Positions 11,347 through 23,913 of a DNA stretch of 64,000 nt are shown one piece after another. Under the pieces are notes generated by a model that ran no database searches, was not told where the DNA came from, and saw only the letters and a list, made by a program, of their open reading frames with translations. Origin of the DNA: Emmonsiellopsis sp. PD_33 (taxonomy: Eukaryota > Ascomycota > Eurotiomycetes > Onygenales > Ajellomycetaceae); contig JANTQF010000076.1 of NCBI GenBank assembly GCA_032988165.1, positions 62,001 to 126,000 on the forward strand, read 5' to 3'. The number at the start of each line of letters is the position of its first letter. The stretch's first letter is position 1. The position numbers and the translations under genes were made by a program.

Positions 11347-13106
11347 GAACTGTGTGTGGGTGAAAGTTGCCGCTAGACATACTACTTTCAATCGGCAGAC
11401 CTATCTATTATATTACATCTTAAGTAGGGAGTTTCGACCGACCTCTAGCCCACGTCGTTAACAGCTCGCTAGCTGGCTGGCTGGCTGGCTGCAATCGTTT
11501 CTCTCTCAGCCTGCTTACAAACCCCAGAATCCTGCCCCCTCCTTTCCTTTGATTTTGCATATGGAGAAAGACATTCAGAGATTATCAGCTGCCGATAACT
11601 GGCAAAGCCATGGATGGATGGAGTTTGTGCCCGTGAAGCTGGCACTGTTCGCCATCCCATGCACCAAACTCGTAGTGTTTCGCACCCCCATTTGCTATCA
11701 TATAATGGGAACACCACCGATGGTCTGTTCCTGCAAACTCACATGTTCCACCCCCTATCCCAACTAAAAGAATATGATTAATATTCAGAAATGAACAGCA
11801 CATGTCGGGAACAGCAGCCACAGCGCTAATCATAGATAGAGTAGATGGCCCTCGCACCAGAGTGAGTGATCCCCATATCCCCTTCCTGATAAAGAAAAAA
11901 ATAAATAAATAAAATAATGCCATTATCGCCTGATACTACTGGCCTTGTATACCCCCCCCTCCCCCAGATAAGACGATTACAAGACCTAGTTCCAGCGCCA
12001 CCGGAGCAAAGTTCTTTGCAAGATGGGGTTAAAACAGCCATTATTTCACAGGCAAAGTACACCCTATATCAAATTAACAGCAGCTTGCAATTGAATGATT
12101 CTATAAGTTTCTATAAGTGCCCTGAGGTCAGCTTCCATCACATCACATCACATCACAGTATGGAGTAGCATGCACTGATTTACAAGATTGAAATTAGTCT
12201 AGTCATGTAGATTATATGCTTAAGTGGGTATTCAGGCCCCAGCCTTTCAAATGTCTGGCCATTAATGCTTAGTCCATATAGGATGGTGAACAGCTAACAG
12301 AATTAGTCTCACATATGACTGGGGTTTAATGTGGTCCGTGAATGGGGGCATTGCATCCTGGAGCTGGCTGAAGACACATGCAATGTGTGTTGATTTGATG
12401 TTTCTATCTTCTGATATGGTTCATCTAGACACATCCACATGCACTTCTTATGAGAGGATAACTGAGGTTGTTCCCCTCTGGATACCTTGATATGGATTTC
12501 CCTATCAATGATTAGTTAAAATAAAGCATGCAGTTACAGGAATGAATTTTTACCTACCTTGGTCTTTTGTTTGGTGCTGAGGGGTACTGTCCAGCTTTTT
12601 GGATTTTGAATTTTTGCTTGCATGGGGCGATGTTGACTGGAAGGGGAGTAACAGGTGAGTCTATGTTGCAGCTAGGGATAATGGATGAGGGTGGAAGGAA
12701 GAGTCAGTAACATCATATTGTAATGTTCATAATGAAATATATATATATAAGAAAGGTAGAATGTTATAAGAATAGAGTGATCTATGTACGTAAACAAACA
12801 GCATATATTTGATGTTATGTCGAAAAACCGGCTCAAGGCATCGCGGGAAAAGAGACATTACTTTTTGTGGAAAAGTAAAAGGAAAGAAAGGAGTATGTGT
12901 AAAAAACCAGCACAATAATAAAAAAAAAAACAAAAAAGAAAGAAAATAGGGAAATTAATCTGCCGAAGACATGTCTATGCATATTGATCCAAGAATCAAA
13001 CTCCAGAATATGCAGGAATTATGAAAAAAGAAATGTGCAAGAAAAAAACCACCAAAGCATAATGCAACTCAATCAGGACCCTCACATATCATCCATCCTT
13101 CCGCAT
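11347..13106. other. Intergenic, convergent 3' ends, AT-rich
   Basis: 1.76 kb between the tyrosinase (+) and the DHA1 transporter (-). It contains a CTGG microsatellite at 11472-11490 and A-rich tracts around 12895-13050. No gene is supported. Confidence 0.6.
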
Positions 13107-15053
13107 CTAAAATGAAGTCCGGAACCTCTTACTCGTCCTTATCCTCTCACCATATGTGTAGAATACCCACGGAATGGGTACCATGGCTAGCCCGATGAAG
13201 GCTAACATGGAATTTCCCCAGCCAAGGCCCATAGCAGCGTACATCTTCAGGCCGCAGAGAGGGAAAAGGGCACCACCGAGGGAACGGAAAACAGCATTGG
13301 CGGCCATCGCACTGGCAGCGTGGATGGTGAAAGCGTCAACGAGATAGGTAGATGATGTCATCTAGATAGGGGTGGTTGGATCAGACAGGGTTCATCAAAA
13401 TGTTTGTTAAGGGGCAATTCAAGGGTTCTGAGAGAAGAGAAAGAAATACGTACAAAGATCAATATCATCCCGAGGCCGACAAAGCCGGTTCCAATAATGG
13501 GCAAGATATAGTGAAGTCCCTTTTCAGCCGTCCATCCGTACCAGAATAGCCCGATTGGTATACAAATACCACCAGGGATCATGAGTGGGAGCCGGTACTC
13601 GGGTTTCAGTTCACCCTTGCCATTCTTGGCGGCCAGGCCCATGAGGATACGGTCTGAGGTGGTTGAAATCACAGCGAGGCCAAGGATTGACCCAACGCCA
13701 ACGCCAAGGAATGCCAGTCCAACGCTGCCTGTTGAGTGTCTAGTAAGTCTCCTGCCAAGTTTTCTGAAGGGGTTTAGGACACTCTATACGTACCCTGTGA
13801 GAAATGGTATTGTTGCGAGAAAACGGTGGAAATTGTGGTAAAAAGAAGGTAAATATAGCCGTAAACAACGGCCGTGAAAAGGGATACCAACCCCACAATA
13901 GGCGACAAGAAAAGCATTTTGGTAGGGCGCACGACAGAAAGAAGGAAAAGTTGCTTTGGCGTTTTACCATCATCAAGTGCCGATTTAAGGTCCTGGTTAC
14001 CGGTTTCTTTGATAAGGGCTTTTGTCTTGCGAGCTAACAGAGTAGGATGGTATGACTCTCTCATGAAAAGCAAAGTGTTGATTGTGACGACGCCGGACTA
14101 GAAGAAGAAAGTCAATAGGGGCAGTAGTTGGGGGGTTTAAGAAAGGCCACTCACAGCCATGGCAAGCACCCAGAATGTCCACCGCCATCCCAGCGCTTGG
14201 GTCAGGTATCCGCCAGCAACAGGTCCGACAACAGGTCCAATCAGTGGCCCAATAGCCCATGCACCCATTGCTGCCCCCCTCTTTTCTTGTCTGATCATAT
14301 CTGCTAGCGAACCGGCACCGATGGTTAAGGGACAACTACCGGCAGCTCCGGCCAAGAATCGAAAGGCTATAAGCGAGTCTAAACTGGGCGCAAGGGCGCA
14401 GGCAACATTGAAGACGACGAATAGAATATTGCAGACATGATAAAGGTACATTCGACCGTACAACTCTGAAAGCGGGGCAATAAGAAGGGGCCCAAAGGCA
14501 TAGCCTAGCAGGTAAACGGAAACGACAAACGCTGCCAGTTCCTGGTTGCTGCTTCTAAATTCGGTCATGACTTCCGCAGTCCCAGGGGCGAACATAGATG
14601 ATCCGAGTGGGCTGATTATAACATGTTAATCATGGATGTTACGAAAACGATAAAGATATAAAAGGCACATACGTTAAGAAGGTGATTAGCGAAATACTCA
14701 AAACGATGGCCGTCTTCCGGGTGGTCGTCCAGTTGTATGGATGTTGTGGATCATCAGGCCCATCCCAGTTGACAATATTTGGATCAGCAGGTCCGGTACC
14801 AGCCGCTGACGGGCTGCGGGATTGGTTTTTGTCATTCTCATTAACATATATTGGGGCCCCTTTCTCGGGGTCTGTTTCATCATCTAAGACATGTTGGTTT
14901 GTTGGGCTTGGTGGGCGCGAGGTTTTATCAATAGAGGGTGCATCGAAATTGGGCTCAACCACCGTCGAAGCATCTGGTATCAGTGTTAGTATTGAACGGT
15001 TTCGGGTATCCAGTACAGATTAATTGGAACATACTGTCACTGCTTCCTGTCAT
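13107..15053 (-). CDS. MFS drug:H+ antiporter, DHA1 family
   Basis: Minus-strand exons 15035-15053, 14673-14973, 14155-14611, 13794-14097, about 13454-13728, 13107-13361 (one exon edge may be off by one base); about 536 aa. The first exon is only 19 nt (MTGSSD). A hydrophilic N-terminus of about 85 residues, ending in the NIVNWDGPDDPQHPYNW motif typical of fungal 12-TM DHA1 exporters, precedes about 12 membrane segments. Motif A appears as LSELYGRMYLYH and the antiporter motif C as GPLIGPVVGPVAGGYL. Plasma-membrane efflux of toxic or secondary metabolites by proton exchange is expected from the family. The substrate is unknown, and no biosynthetic gene is adjacent except possibly the tyrosinase 1.8 kb away. 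Confidence 0.87.
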
Positions 15054-18000
15054 TGTCGCTCCCTGAAGGGACTCGCGCGATGGTTCTTGTTTGCCAATAT
15101 TGCCTCCTGGTCACTTCTTTTCAAGTTTCTATACAGGTAGGAGAAACAAGTTCTATGCTTTAATCGTTAGATTTTGGCTCAGAGTCTTTGCCGAATGCGA
15201 GATGTTTGTTGTAGAATCTAGAACTGGACGAGACAAGTAGGATGATATCGAGAACGGTTAGAAATGGATATATAAAAGAGAACAAGAATGAATATAGATT
15301 ATCCACCACGGCAGTCGGTGCGAGGAGATAGACCGATAGCGGGGGACGCGCGAAAAAAGATGGTGAGGAGCTTGGCTGGACGAAACGAATCTCCAGGCAC
15401 GTTTTGTTGTCTCTGTGCCAAAGCAGCTGAAAACGGGGAAGGAAAAGAAACGAAGGAGAGATAATATGGCACAAGTGGCGAATTGGGAGGTATGGCCTGC
15501 CTTCCGATGAATCGCTAGATGAATACGGAGTAGAAGGAGAGCCTCCTCCTGGGCGGAAACTCGCAGCTATTTAGCGGAAAAGCTTCGAAGAAGAGAAAAA
15601 GAACGGCCAAAGAAAATTCGCTGATAGAAGCTTAGCCAGAGCGATGTCCCCACCTTATATTTCGGGATGCGGCGAGCCGGACCCAACAGTCTGGGGGTTG
15701 TTCGATTCATTTGCCGCATGAGATGCCTCTGTGTGGTCAAGGACTCGGCATATTTTGGCGCTACTGGGCGCAATATTTCATAAATGGTAACCCAGCCCGG
15801 ACACGGAGATGTTGGAGAAGGATGTTGGTATGGTAGGTGGGCCGGGATCCTTTGGCTAACTACTAGTTAACCAACCAACCCCCTATCTCGAAAAGTATTA
15901 GCGCCTGTGAAGCTGTGGTTATGCACACAATTTTCTGCCCCCATAGTCCCTCTGGCAGCCTTGTTGAGCTGTTGACGAGGCAGGCAGTGCTCCGTGAATT
16001 TGATAGCCCTTGCTGCGATTGCAAGGAGGCCACATCCTGGCCGTAGACAGGCTGAATGTCCGCTTGATTGGGAACGGGGAGCGAGGCGAAATGGGGCCAA
16101 ACCGACACCATCTTTTAGTGGTCCCGGGAATAAAGTGAACATCCGATATCGAAAATTAATGAAATTGTTCACCCAAATCCGTTCTCGCGGCGGGGTGCTG
16201 GGGATTCTCGAACCATCTATTTGCTCAGACGGTCCGTTGGCTGAAGGAAGATCGGATCCAATCCGCAATGGAGGAGGTTGAACTTGCCACGTGGGGGCGG
16301 CTTGCCGAGTTATGCATGCACTGCCTGCGCATAATTAATTATGCAGGGGCTGCATCCAAAGAAACGCATTCCCATTCCCCTCCAAAGTTACATCAACAAC
16401 GGTCCTACTCCAGATGGGAACCGATTTCGTTCTCCGGTCGGCGTGCTCGGCCGCTCTCTGCGTCCCTATTGACTCGGCTGCCTGCCCACGATTGCCTGGT
16501 AACCAACCGAGCAGAAGAGCCAGGGAAATAATATCGGCTGTCAGCCCCCGCAATCAACTTAACTAGTTATGCAAGTCAAGGCCGATGTGTGAAAGTTTAA
16601 AAAGCCTTCATTAACCCAACCCCGTTCACGCTGATGCACAACTCGCATAAAACCGACTGTCCATATCTTAGCCTGGCTCTGGCACCCTCCGATTCTCCGA
16701 AGAATGTGCCCAAATTCCCAGGGTTACATTGTGCATATTTATCATAGCCTGATTCATCAGCGATGAAGTGACAACCTGGGGGAAAAATTCCCATCACTTC
16801 CTTCCCCTGTGCGTGTATGCCGTTCTCATTGTTTTTGTTCTAGCCCTCTTGTGATACTGTTCCCTGAGCATGCAATATTGGAGAATAACGAGTCTTCCCC
16901 CCACGCAAGGCCCAGAGATTAATCATGAAGCTACGCACAATCAAGCCTTTGCCCAGATCTCGGTTCCTTCCACAGCTGCAGGCTCACCGCTTTCCAGCTA
17001 AAAGTCGGGTTTATTAACTACGAGGCTATCTTCATGACGCTAGAGTCCATCACTATGCGTGCGAGTCAAGGGATCCCCCTTCTCTCAGCAGGATTCAGCT
17101 CCGGTTTGACCGGTGACGGGTGGGACGCCCATGTATATAACCATGACATTTCAGTGGGCAGGGACGGGCTTCCCTTCACCCTGGCTTCGGACTTTAAGCA
17201 GGAATCACGGCCCCCACTTTGGCAGAGATCATAACGACTGTGAGGACGCCTAGCAGATGTTTGAAACCGAACTTGAGTGAGGAGCATTCCTGTCTTGACC
17301 TGGTCCCCCTAATACCAGTGTATCCAACTTAATTCCTGAAAGTGGTCAACTTGTACTTCCCGGAAAATAGAAAGGCCAGGATCTTGGCTTTTGGTCCATG
17401 CCCCTTCTCATTGAGTGATGTTTGGCAGCCCTTCCTGGTGGACTGCTTGAACGCTTGCAGAGATATGAGGAAGTTGTCCCCGCAATCAAAGGGAACGAGT
17501 TCATCTTAATTTGCCTCATAGGTGACAGGAGCCTTCAGCGGCCGGACACACGCATGCTCAATGGGCAATCGCGAGACCTTGGGTAGACTCTCACATAGTA
17601 TGTTCTGGGGCTTCTATCTCCCTATTGAGCCCCATACCCTCGCCCAGTGCGTTGGCAGGAGAACTCTAGTGCGGTGCATTCAAACTGAACCTACCATTGT
17701 TCAACATTTTACTCTTTGTGAGTCTTGAGATTGTGCTACTATCTGGAAATTGATGTTTTCTGATTAGAGAGTTTTCCATTTCCGGTGGAGTCCAACTGCG
17801 TTCGTTTTCACTAGACAACAACAAACTTATAACTGGTCCTTTTAAAGATGCATGAATTGCAAGCCAACGAGTCGACAGAACACCCTTTAATGTTATAAGA
17901 GTAACATTTGTCGTTTACTGTCCCTATGACAGCCTTACCTCAAAATTTATGGAGTAAATGAATTTATTTCACTTGAAATAAACAAGATTCCTTCCATACT

Positions 18001-18304
18001 GCTATATCCATATTTGCAGTAATCTGCAAACGCACAGCACCTGTGGTTCCACAGTACACCATTGAGAACCCCGCCATGGCCTCCCAGTACAATCTCGTGG
18101 AGTACGACTCAGACGGAGAGGGACTGACATCCCGAGATCCATTAGTATCAGCCTCCTTGTTCATAACGGAGCTGCTTGATAAAACTGGAACACCGTATGG
18201 GATAATGAGCACTTTCACAATGATATTAATGGGCAGTGCTCAGGATACACAGCGTGTTGACATCGCAGTCTAGGCACTAGGGAAGATGTGGGATTCGTGG
18301 AGTA
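15054..18304. other. Gene-poor stretch
   Basis: 3.25 kb upstream of the DHA1 transporter. Open frames on both strands are short and have no domain, signal peptide or splice architecture that I can support. I see no transposon ends. It could be the transporter's regulatory region plus decayed sequence. Confidence 0.5.
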
Positions 18305-19301
18305 TCATGGAAGCCGAGTTGCGGTGTGTAAATTGCTACGCATTGATGTGATGTTGATGCTGAATGGTTGTTTATAACTACTAGTAGTCTCATACCTAAC
18401 ACTAAATTTCTCAGCAACATCAAGAAGATCGTGGTGCTTATAGGCCAAGGGCATGATGATTGCAAGGATGCCATTCCTGCTGAAGTTGGTTTGATTGAGA
18501 AAGGCAAATATACTGGTATGCGGTACCTTACATTTCTTCATTCTTCGGCTCCAACTCTTATGCTGACTGCTGGTGGCGGGCCCCGGAAGAGATGATGTGC
18601 CCATAACGTCTATATAACCTAGACCTTTCACGCATCCGTAGACCCGGAGCCTAGTAGCATAAACCTCCGGCGAAAACTTCAATCCTATATTTCCGCTCGT
18701 TATGAACACAAATTTGCCAGATCTCCCATCTAGAAATAGATTTGAGATTAATAAATATGCACATTTTGTCCTAGCTATCTCCGTGAAGAGTCTTGACGCG
18801 ACTTTCGTGCCACTCAGTATCAGTGTATCTACCAAGCTTAGATGTTCGTCTCCCCATTCCAGTGGGATATCCATTCGGTCAACTAGATCCAGGTCAACCG
18901 GATTCTTGATATCAGTTGGGCACTGGGCATAGACCGGGAGCTTCGGATAGGGTAGGGTAGACCACCTGGAAATGTTAAAAGAACCATGTATCATGACCAA
19001 TGGGTAATAGATAATCTATAACTCCATTCAGTATTCCCAGGGCCACAAGATATGTGACAATAGTAACTTCCAGGCAGTAGGAGTCAAAATTCAAATCTTC
19101 AAATCGCTTTGAACTGGGGATACTTATGGCGAATATTTCCACAAACCAACCGCATATGTCAGCCTCTGATAGGAAGGAGATGATAGTAGAAATCTGCTTG
19201 GTCGATGGTTGTACGGAGACATTGTCTTCATTGCCAACTGCCAGCAGGCGGCTTGCGGTAGAGATATCGGTGTGCTCCCTGCTTAGCTGGAGTTCATTCA
19301 T
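18305..19301 (-). other. Two overlapping unrecognised open frames, possible gene relic
   Basis: On the minus strand a 108-codon frame (19301-18975, opening MNELQLSREHTDI) overlaps a 231-codon frame (19000-18305). A TTTAACATTTCCAG just before the second could be a branch point and acceptor, but I find no convincing donor in the first. The charged start (LEDRMNELQL in an extended frame) faintly resembles the linker of Zn2Cys6 regulators, but no zinc cluster is visible up to 19700. If real, this could be a decayed regulator beside the aldehyde dehydrogenase. Support is weak. Confidence 0.2.
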
Positions 19302-19826
19302 CCGGTCCTCCAGTCAGGTAAAAGGTGTGAAATGGGAGATACCCCGAACAGAGCCCGGAGAGGAAAGGCATCGTGGATGATGCCTGCGTTGTTTGGTTTA
19401 TGTCTGTTCCATTGGAAGGTTGTCCACGGGCCGTTAGAATAAACTTCTAGCCCAGACACGAACTAGAAAGGCTAGACTGAATGCGGCTTAGCGCATAATT
19501 CAGTCAACGTCCACCGTCGTCCTGCCTCGCCTATCCTCAACCTCCAACATGGCCTGATGGACCAGTCCATAGAAGCTCTCAGACCTCCTAGTTCCCTTCA
19601 GACATCGTTGTCTTCAGTCCAAGACTAGCGGGAAATACCGTGAAAATATCAGATACGCACTCCACACCGTGAGGAAGTCAGTTCGCAAGTGGAATCCAAG
19701 CAAGCTAAGTAAGGGACGCGTGTAAGATTCATATAATATTGTGTTTTCCATGAGCGCAGCTAACTCCTTTAAAGATTCCATATATCGATATATCGCGACA
19801 TGCCGGCCTAGACGTATAGGACCGAT
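19302..19826. other. Intergenic, 3' of aldehyde dehydrogenase
   Basis: No gene is seen. At 19485-19496 there is a 12-mer, GGCTTAGCGCAT, that also occurs in the hAT-type MITE at 32833-32844. It sits in a small imperfect hairpin (GACTGAAT..ATTCAGTC). Confidence 0.4.
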
Positions 19827-21457
19827 CTAATTGCTCAAGTTGATAATGATTGTCTTCGGTTCTGTATATGCCCTTAATCCATGAATTCCGCCCTCTCTGC
19901 CATGTCCACTCTCCTTGGACCCGCCAAATGGACCTTCCACCGCCGTTTTAGTCATGCAATTTATGTTCACAACCCCACTCTCAAACGCCTTTGCAACTCG
20001 CAGCGCTCTGTTAATGTCTTGCGTGAACACCCCGGCCATGAGGCCGAAATTAGTATCATTCGAGAGACCTATAGCCTCCTCTTCGGTCTTGAACCTCTTG
20101 ACGACACTAACGGGACCGAATATCTCTTCACGGTGGATCTCTGCATCCGAGTCGACGTCTGTGAAGATTGTGGGTTCGATGAAATATCCCTATGATGAAC
20201 ATCACATTAGTCTCAGAGCCCCATATCCTAGTTATACCATTCCATGATTGTCGTGGTTTGCGTGAATAAATATGGCGGGTTTGCCTACCTTGTTTCCAAT
20301 CTGCTTACCCCCAAACAGAAGATTTCCCTGGCCTCTTTGTCCTCTTTCGATAAACCCCTTCACCCGACTGAACTGCAGCTCATCGACCAAAGGCCCTAAC
20401 GCAGTATCAACATTGTCAGGATCCCCAACAGCCTTTGTCCGATCTTGAAAGGCTTGTTTATATTTTTCGATGAACGCATCGTAGATGCCATCTTGAACGT
20501 ACACTCTGCTTCCGGCAATGCAGACTTGGCCGGTATTGATGGTAATGGAATTCGCAGCCCATTCTACGGCGTTTTCCAGGTTGCAATCGTCGAATATGAC
20601 TGCAGGAGACTTCCCTCCCAGTTCAAGGGTCACCCGCTTTAAATTTGACCGCGTTGCCATCTCTTGGACCTTCTTGCCAGTTGCGACGCTTCCTGTGAAG
20701 CTGATCTTGCGCACGCGCATGTGGCTGGCGAGTAAAGCACCTGTGCTGCCGTCTCCACTGATGATTTGGAACACACCTGGGGGGAAGCCTGCCTCCTTGA
20801 TGAGGTGCCCGAGGGCCAGCGACGCAAACGGGGTTTTTTCGGATGGCTTAAGGATCAAACAGTTACCGGTAGCGAGAGCTGGACCAGCTTTCATCCCAAA
20901 CGTGGCCATGGGTCCGTTCCATGGTGTGATAGCTGCGCAGACGCCCAAGGGTTCGTGATGGACAATCTTGAGAAACCCGTCATTATCCTGCGGGAACGAT
21001 TCGCCCGCAAATTTATCAATCCAGCCCGCGTAGTACCGGAGGGTCTGTGGGTATGTCAATATAGCCGGCTATTACCACAGAGGATTGAAAAAGATTTACA
21101 TACCTCCGTGCCGAGGCCAAGCTCATAATTGCCAGCGGTTTTATAAGGAGCGCCCAGTGTAATACGGGTCAACTCCGATAAAACCTCTGCGTGCTCATCG
21201 ATCAAAGCAGCAAGTTTAAACATCATGTCTCTGCGCTTGGGGGATGGCATGTTTCGCCAAGAAGGGAAGGCTTTCTCAGCCGCTTCGACAGCGGCCTCAA
21301 CATCCTCCTCGCCGCCAATGGGAACGTTGTCTGCCACTAAGGAGCCGTCTTTGGGGTTGTGAACGGCAATGGTTTGTGTGCTCTTGCATGGAACATATTC
21401 GTTGTTGATGAATAGCTTCAAAGGGAGTTGGTCTCGAGAGAATGGGAAAGGCGCCAT
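19827..21457 (-). CDS. NAD(P)-dependent aldehyde dehydrogenase
   Basis: Minus-strand exons 21104-21457, 20289-21044, 19827-20189 give 490 aa, the usual ALDH length. Introns are GTATGT..ACAG and GTAGGC..ATAG. Catalytic features are present: Asn161 in ITPWNG, Glu259 in LELGGKSP, nucleophile Cys293 in GQVCIAG, cofactor-binding FTGSV at 234-238, and the C-terminal GPFGGSKESGHGRE. The start at 21457 (MAPFPFSRDQ) is preferred over an upstream in-frame ATG because a TATATATA lies 79 bp before it. No targeting signal is evident at either end, so it is probably cytosolic. It oxidises an aldehyde to an acid. The neighbouring dehydrogenase and CoA ligase suggest a route from alcohol or aldehyde to acyl-CoA. 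Confidence 0.92.
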
Positions 21458-22257
21458 TTCGAAGGTTGGAATGCGAGTCTCAGTTTCTGTTTGTCTGTGT
21501 GCGATTGCTTGACTTTGGGAGGGTGATGAAGAAGCTATATATACTCTTACCATGCCATCCCCAACCCGAAGTCTAGACGGCTGGACATCATTTAGCCCCA
21601 GCCAGAGAAGGAACTGTCAATCAACGTCCAACCCGCAGTCTCAACCATTAAAACAGCGTCATGGTAGGCCTCAAACCAGCACAGAGACACAATATTAAAC
21701 GCGTATAGGATGGCGCTTAACCCCGGGACACCATTTCCAAGTTCGACCCCCCCAAAACAACACCCTACTCACACATGCTATTGCCAGGATTCTGATCAAC
21801 CTTCCCCAATAGTACTACTAGTTATCAAACTTCGTCTCGGTAGTACTAATATCGCTCGCGGATTTAAGGAATCTCGTGCGACATTGCCTTGAAGGGTGAA
21901 TATCTCAGCTGCCAAGGGAATTCATTGTCCTTTTAAAGGTTAATAAATACGATAGATCTCCGACATCAGACACAACTACGACCGCTCACCAGCCATGAAG
22001 ACATCGTGCATCTTCGCGTATAGTTAGCGTAGGAGTAGGATTTACTGTGGTAACTACCAGGTGGGGCGGGATTGTGTTGGTGGGGCGCGATTGTGTCGAC
22101 GGGTTGGTAACTTAACTCCGGAGTTACTTATCAAAGAAGAAGAAGAAGAAAGAAAAGAAAAATTTGGAATTGGAATCGGGATTGATTCGGGTGTGAATTC
22201 TCCTGCGGTGTTTGTTGTGGGAGCTCCCATGGTTTGTTTCTTTTTGCCCCTAGGCTT
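21458..22257. other. Intergenic, upstream of aldehyde dehydrogenase
   Basis: 0.8 kb between two minus-strand genes. It contains the aldehyde dehydrogenase TATA element and a GAA-rich tract at about 22130-22160. No gene is seen. Confidence 0.6.
21536..21543 (-). promoter_or_regulatory. TATA-like element of aldehyde dehydrogenase
   Basis: TATATATA on the minus strand, 79 bp upstream of the ATG at 21457. It supports the shorter N-terminus. Confidence 0.4.
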
Positions 22258-23324
22258 TCATATCTTCGACGGTCCAATTCCCAGTCTTCGTCCACCGTCA
22301 ACCGCTATATCCTCGCCATTACTTCGAACGGAATTAGCACAGTTGCTCACCTTGCGGCTGCGATTTTGTTACAGGAGTGACTCACATATAATTCCCTGCA
22401 GGTGAGCAAAGGAATATCATAACACCAGCAATATCTTCGGGCACACCCAATCTTTTGCGTGGAACATCTGCACTCAGCTTCTCAACACCTCCCAGGTTCT
22501 CGATCAATCCGTTGGCTAATTTCGACGGGAAAAATCCTGGTGCGACAGTATTCGTGGTGATGTTGCGTGGGCCCAACTCAACAGCTAGATTCCTCGCCAG
22601 GTGATTTGCTGCAGCTTTGGAAACGGAATACATGATGGTCCCGTTATCGCCCACATGGGGAACATTAACTCCCGCCACAGAGCTAACAATGATGACCCTC
22701 GATGGATCTTGTCGTGTACCAGCTATTTCCAATAACGGCGTGAATCTATCACGGGTCAGACTAAGATACAAGGGCCAGTTCTCCTGCTTGGGCGTCATCC
22801 TGGGGTAATTATGCCTGCTTACAGTCTGACCAAGTTGAAGACTCCTCGAACGTTGAGATCAAGAATCTTTTGCGAGCTCCAGTCCGGAGTTGGCCCAAAT
22901 GGTCCACCCCACGTAGCTCCAGCGTTGCATACCAATATATCAAGCTTTCCGTCACTTCTCCTTACCTCCGCGACTAGTTTTTCAATTTCGTCCGTGTTCG
23001 CTACGTTGGCCTGGATTCCGACTGCATAGCCGCTGATACCGGGTAGCTTGTTGAGTTTTTCCACCGCCTGCTCAATACCGAGTTCTCCGCCTGATTTCCG
23101 GGCGGTTACTATAACCTTTTTGGCGCCCGCCAGAAGGAAAGCGGTCGCTGTATGAAGGCCCAGTCCCCTTGAACCTTTGGAGAGAATTAGCCTCTGGGTT
23201 TGCACAAAAGGAGAGTGATAGTAGATATCAATGGGCAAGAGAAGGTAGCGGGTATACCTCCAGTAACGAGAGCAATCTTGCCGTCAAGACGGAAGAAGGA
23301 ATCAAAACCTCTAATCTCAGACAT
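22258..23324 (-). CDS. Short-chain dehydrogenase/reductase (peroxisomal?)
   Basis: Minus-strand exons 23258-23324, 22823-23174, 22386-22745, 22258-22321 give 280 aa. Classical SDR signatures: TGGSRGLG at 21-28 (NAD(P) binding), CNAGA, Ser161/162, and catalytic Tyr179-x3-Lys183 (YSVSK). The second intron (GTAAGC..GTGATAG) removes residues that do not belong to the SDR fold. The last intron (GTGAGT..GAAG, branch GCTAATTC) joins to a short exon restoring the usual C-terminal NGEDIAVDGG. Without that splice the protein would stop early at GNYM. The spliced protein ends SKI, a PTS1-like peroxisomal tripeptide. It faces the CoA-ligase gene across a 589-bp shared promoter region. Substrate unknown. 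Confidence 0.85.
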
Positions 23325-23913
23325 GTCAATAAAAAGCGCGGATTCTAGACCCTGGTAGAGAGTGCTATTGTTGATACAGCGCCAAAGACAGAAGTTCACA
23401 AAGTTCAAGATAATAAATATCGAACGAATACTGTCTCATCACTCACCCTGCAAGACAAGACAGCACTTCGGCCCTGCGTCTTGCGCCGGCGCTTTTTACC
23501 GATCTTATGAAGCGACAGCCGAATATCACGGCGGAGAGTACGAGCTTTGAGCGATAGCTTGCTGCTTCCCCGCGATAGTGGATCATTTAGCCTTATCCCG
23601 CCGCTAAAACTCTTGCCTCGGAACAAGTGGGACGTGGAACTCGGACTTCCAACCACCAACATCAGCTTCCAGCCGAAACTGGGAGCAATGGGAGCAAGGT
23701 CGCAGCGGTTTTGGGGTTATCATGGTGGACATGCTGGACGAAAATCCACTATGTTTGGGTTGGATTTGCTGGGCAATGGCATGTTGTGAAGCGCTAGCTA
23801 ACTAATTGTCGTTCGTTTGCAGCACCCCAAATATCCTTTGAAAGCCTCTTCTTGTAGTGCTGCTCGCAAATTTATCGACCAGACTGTGCAATTTATTCTT
23901 CTCCTTCGAAACC
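23325..23913. promoter_or_regulatory. Bidirectional promoter region, SDR / CoA ligase
   Basis: 589 bp separate the start codons of the SDR (-) and the CoA ligase (+), so the two probably share control elements. I do not recognise a specific regulator site here. Confidence 0.45.

Noticed and set aside
19485..19496. Second copy of the MITE
   Set aside because: Only a 12-base match and a small hairpin; no TIRs or target duplication, so not called as an element.
20518..20958. 146-codon plus-strand frame inside the aldehyde dehydrogenase
   Set aside because: Antisense shadow of a firmly identified gene.
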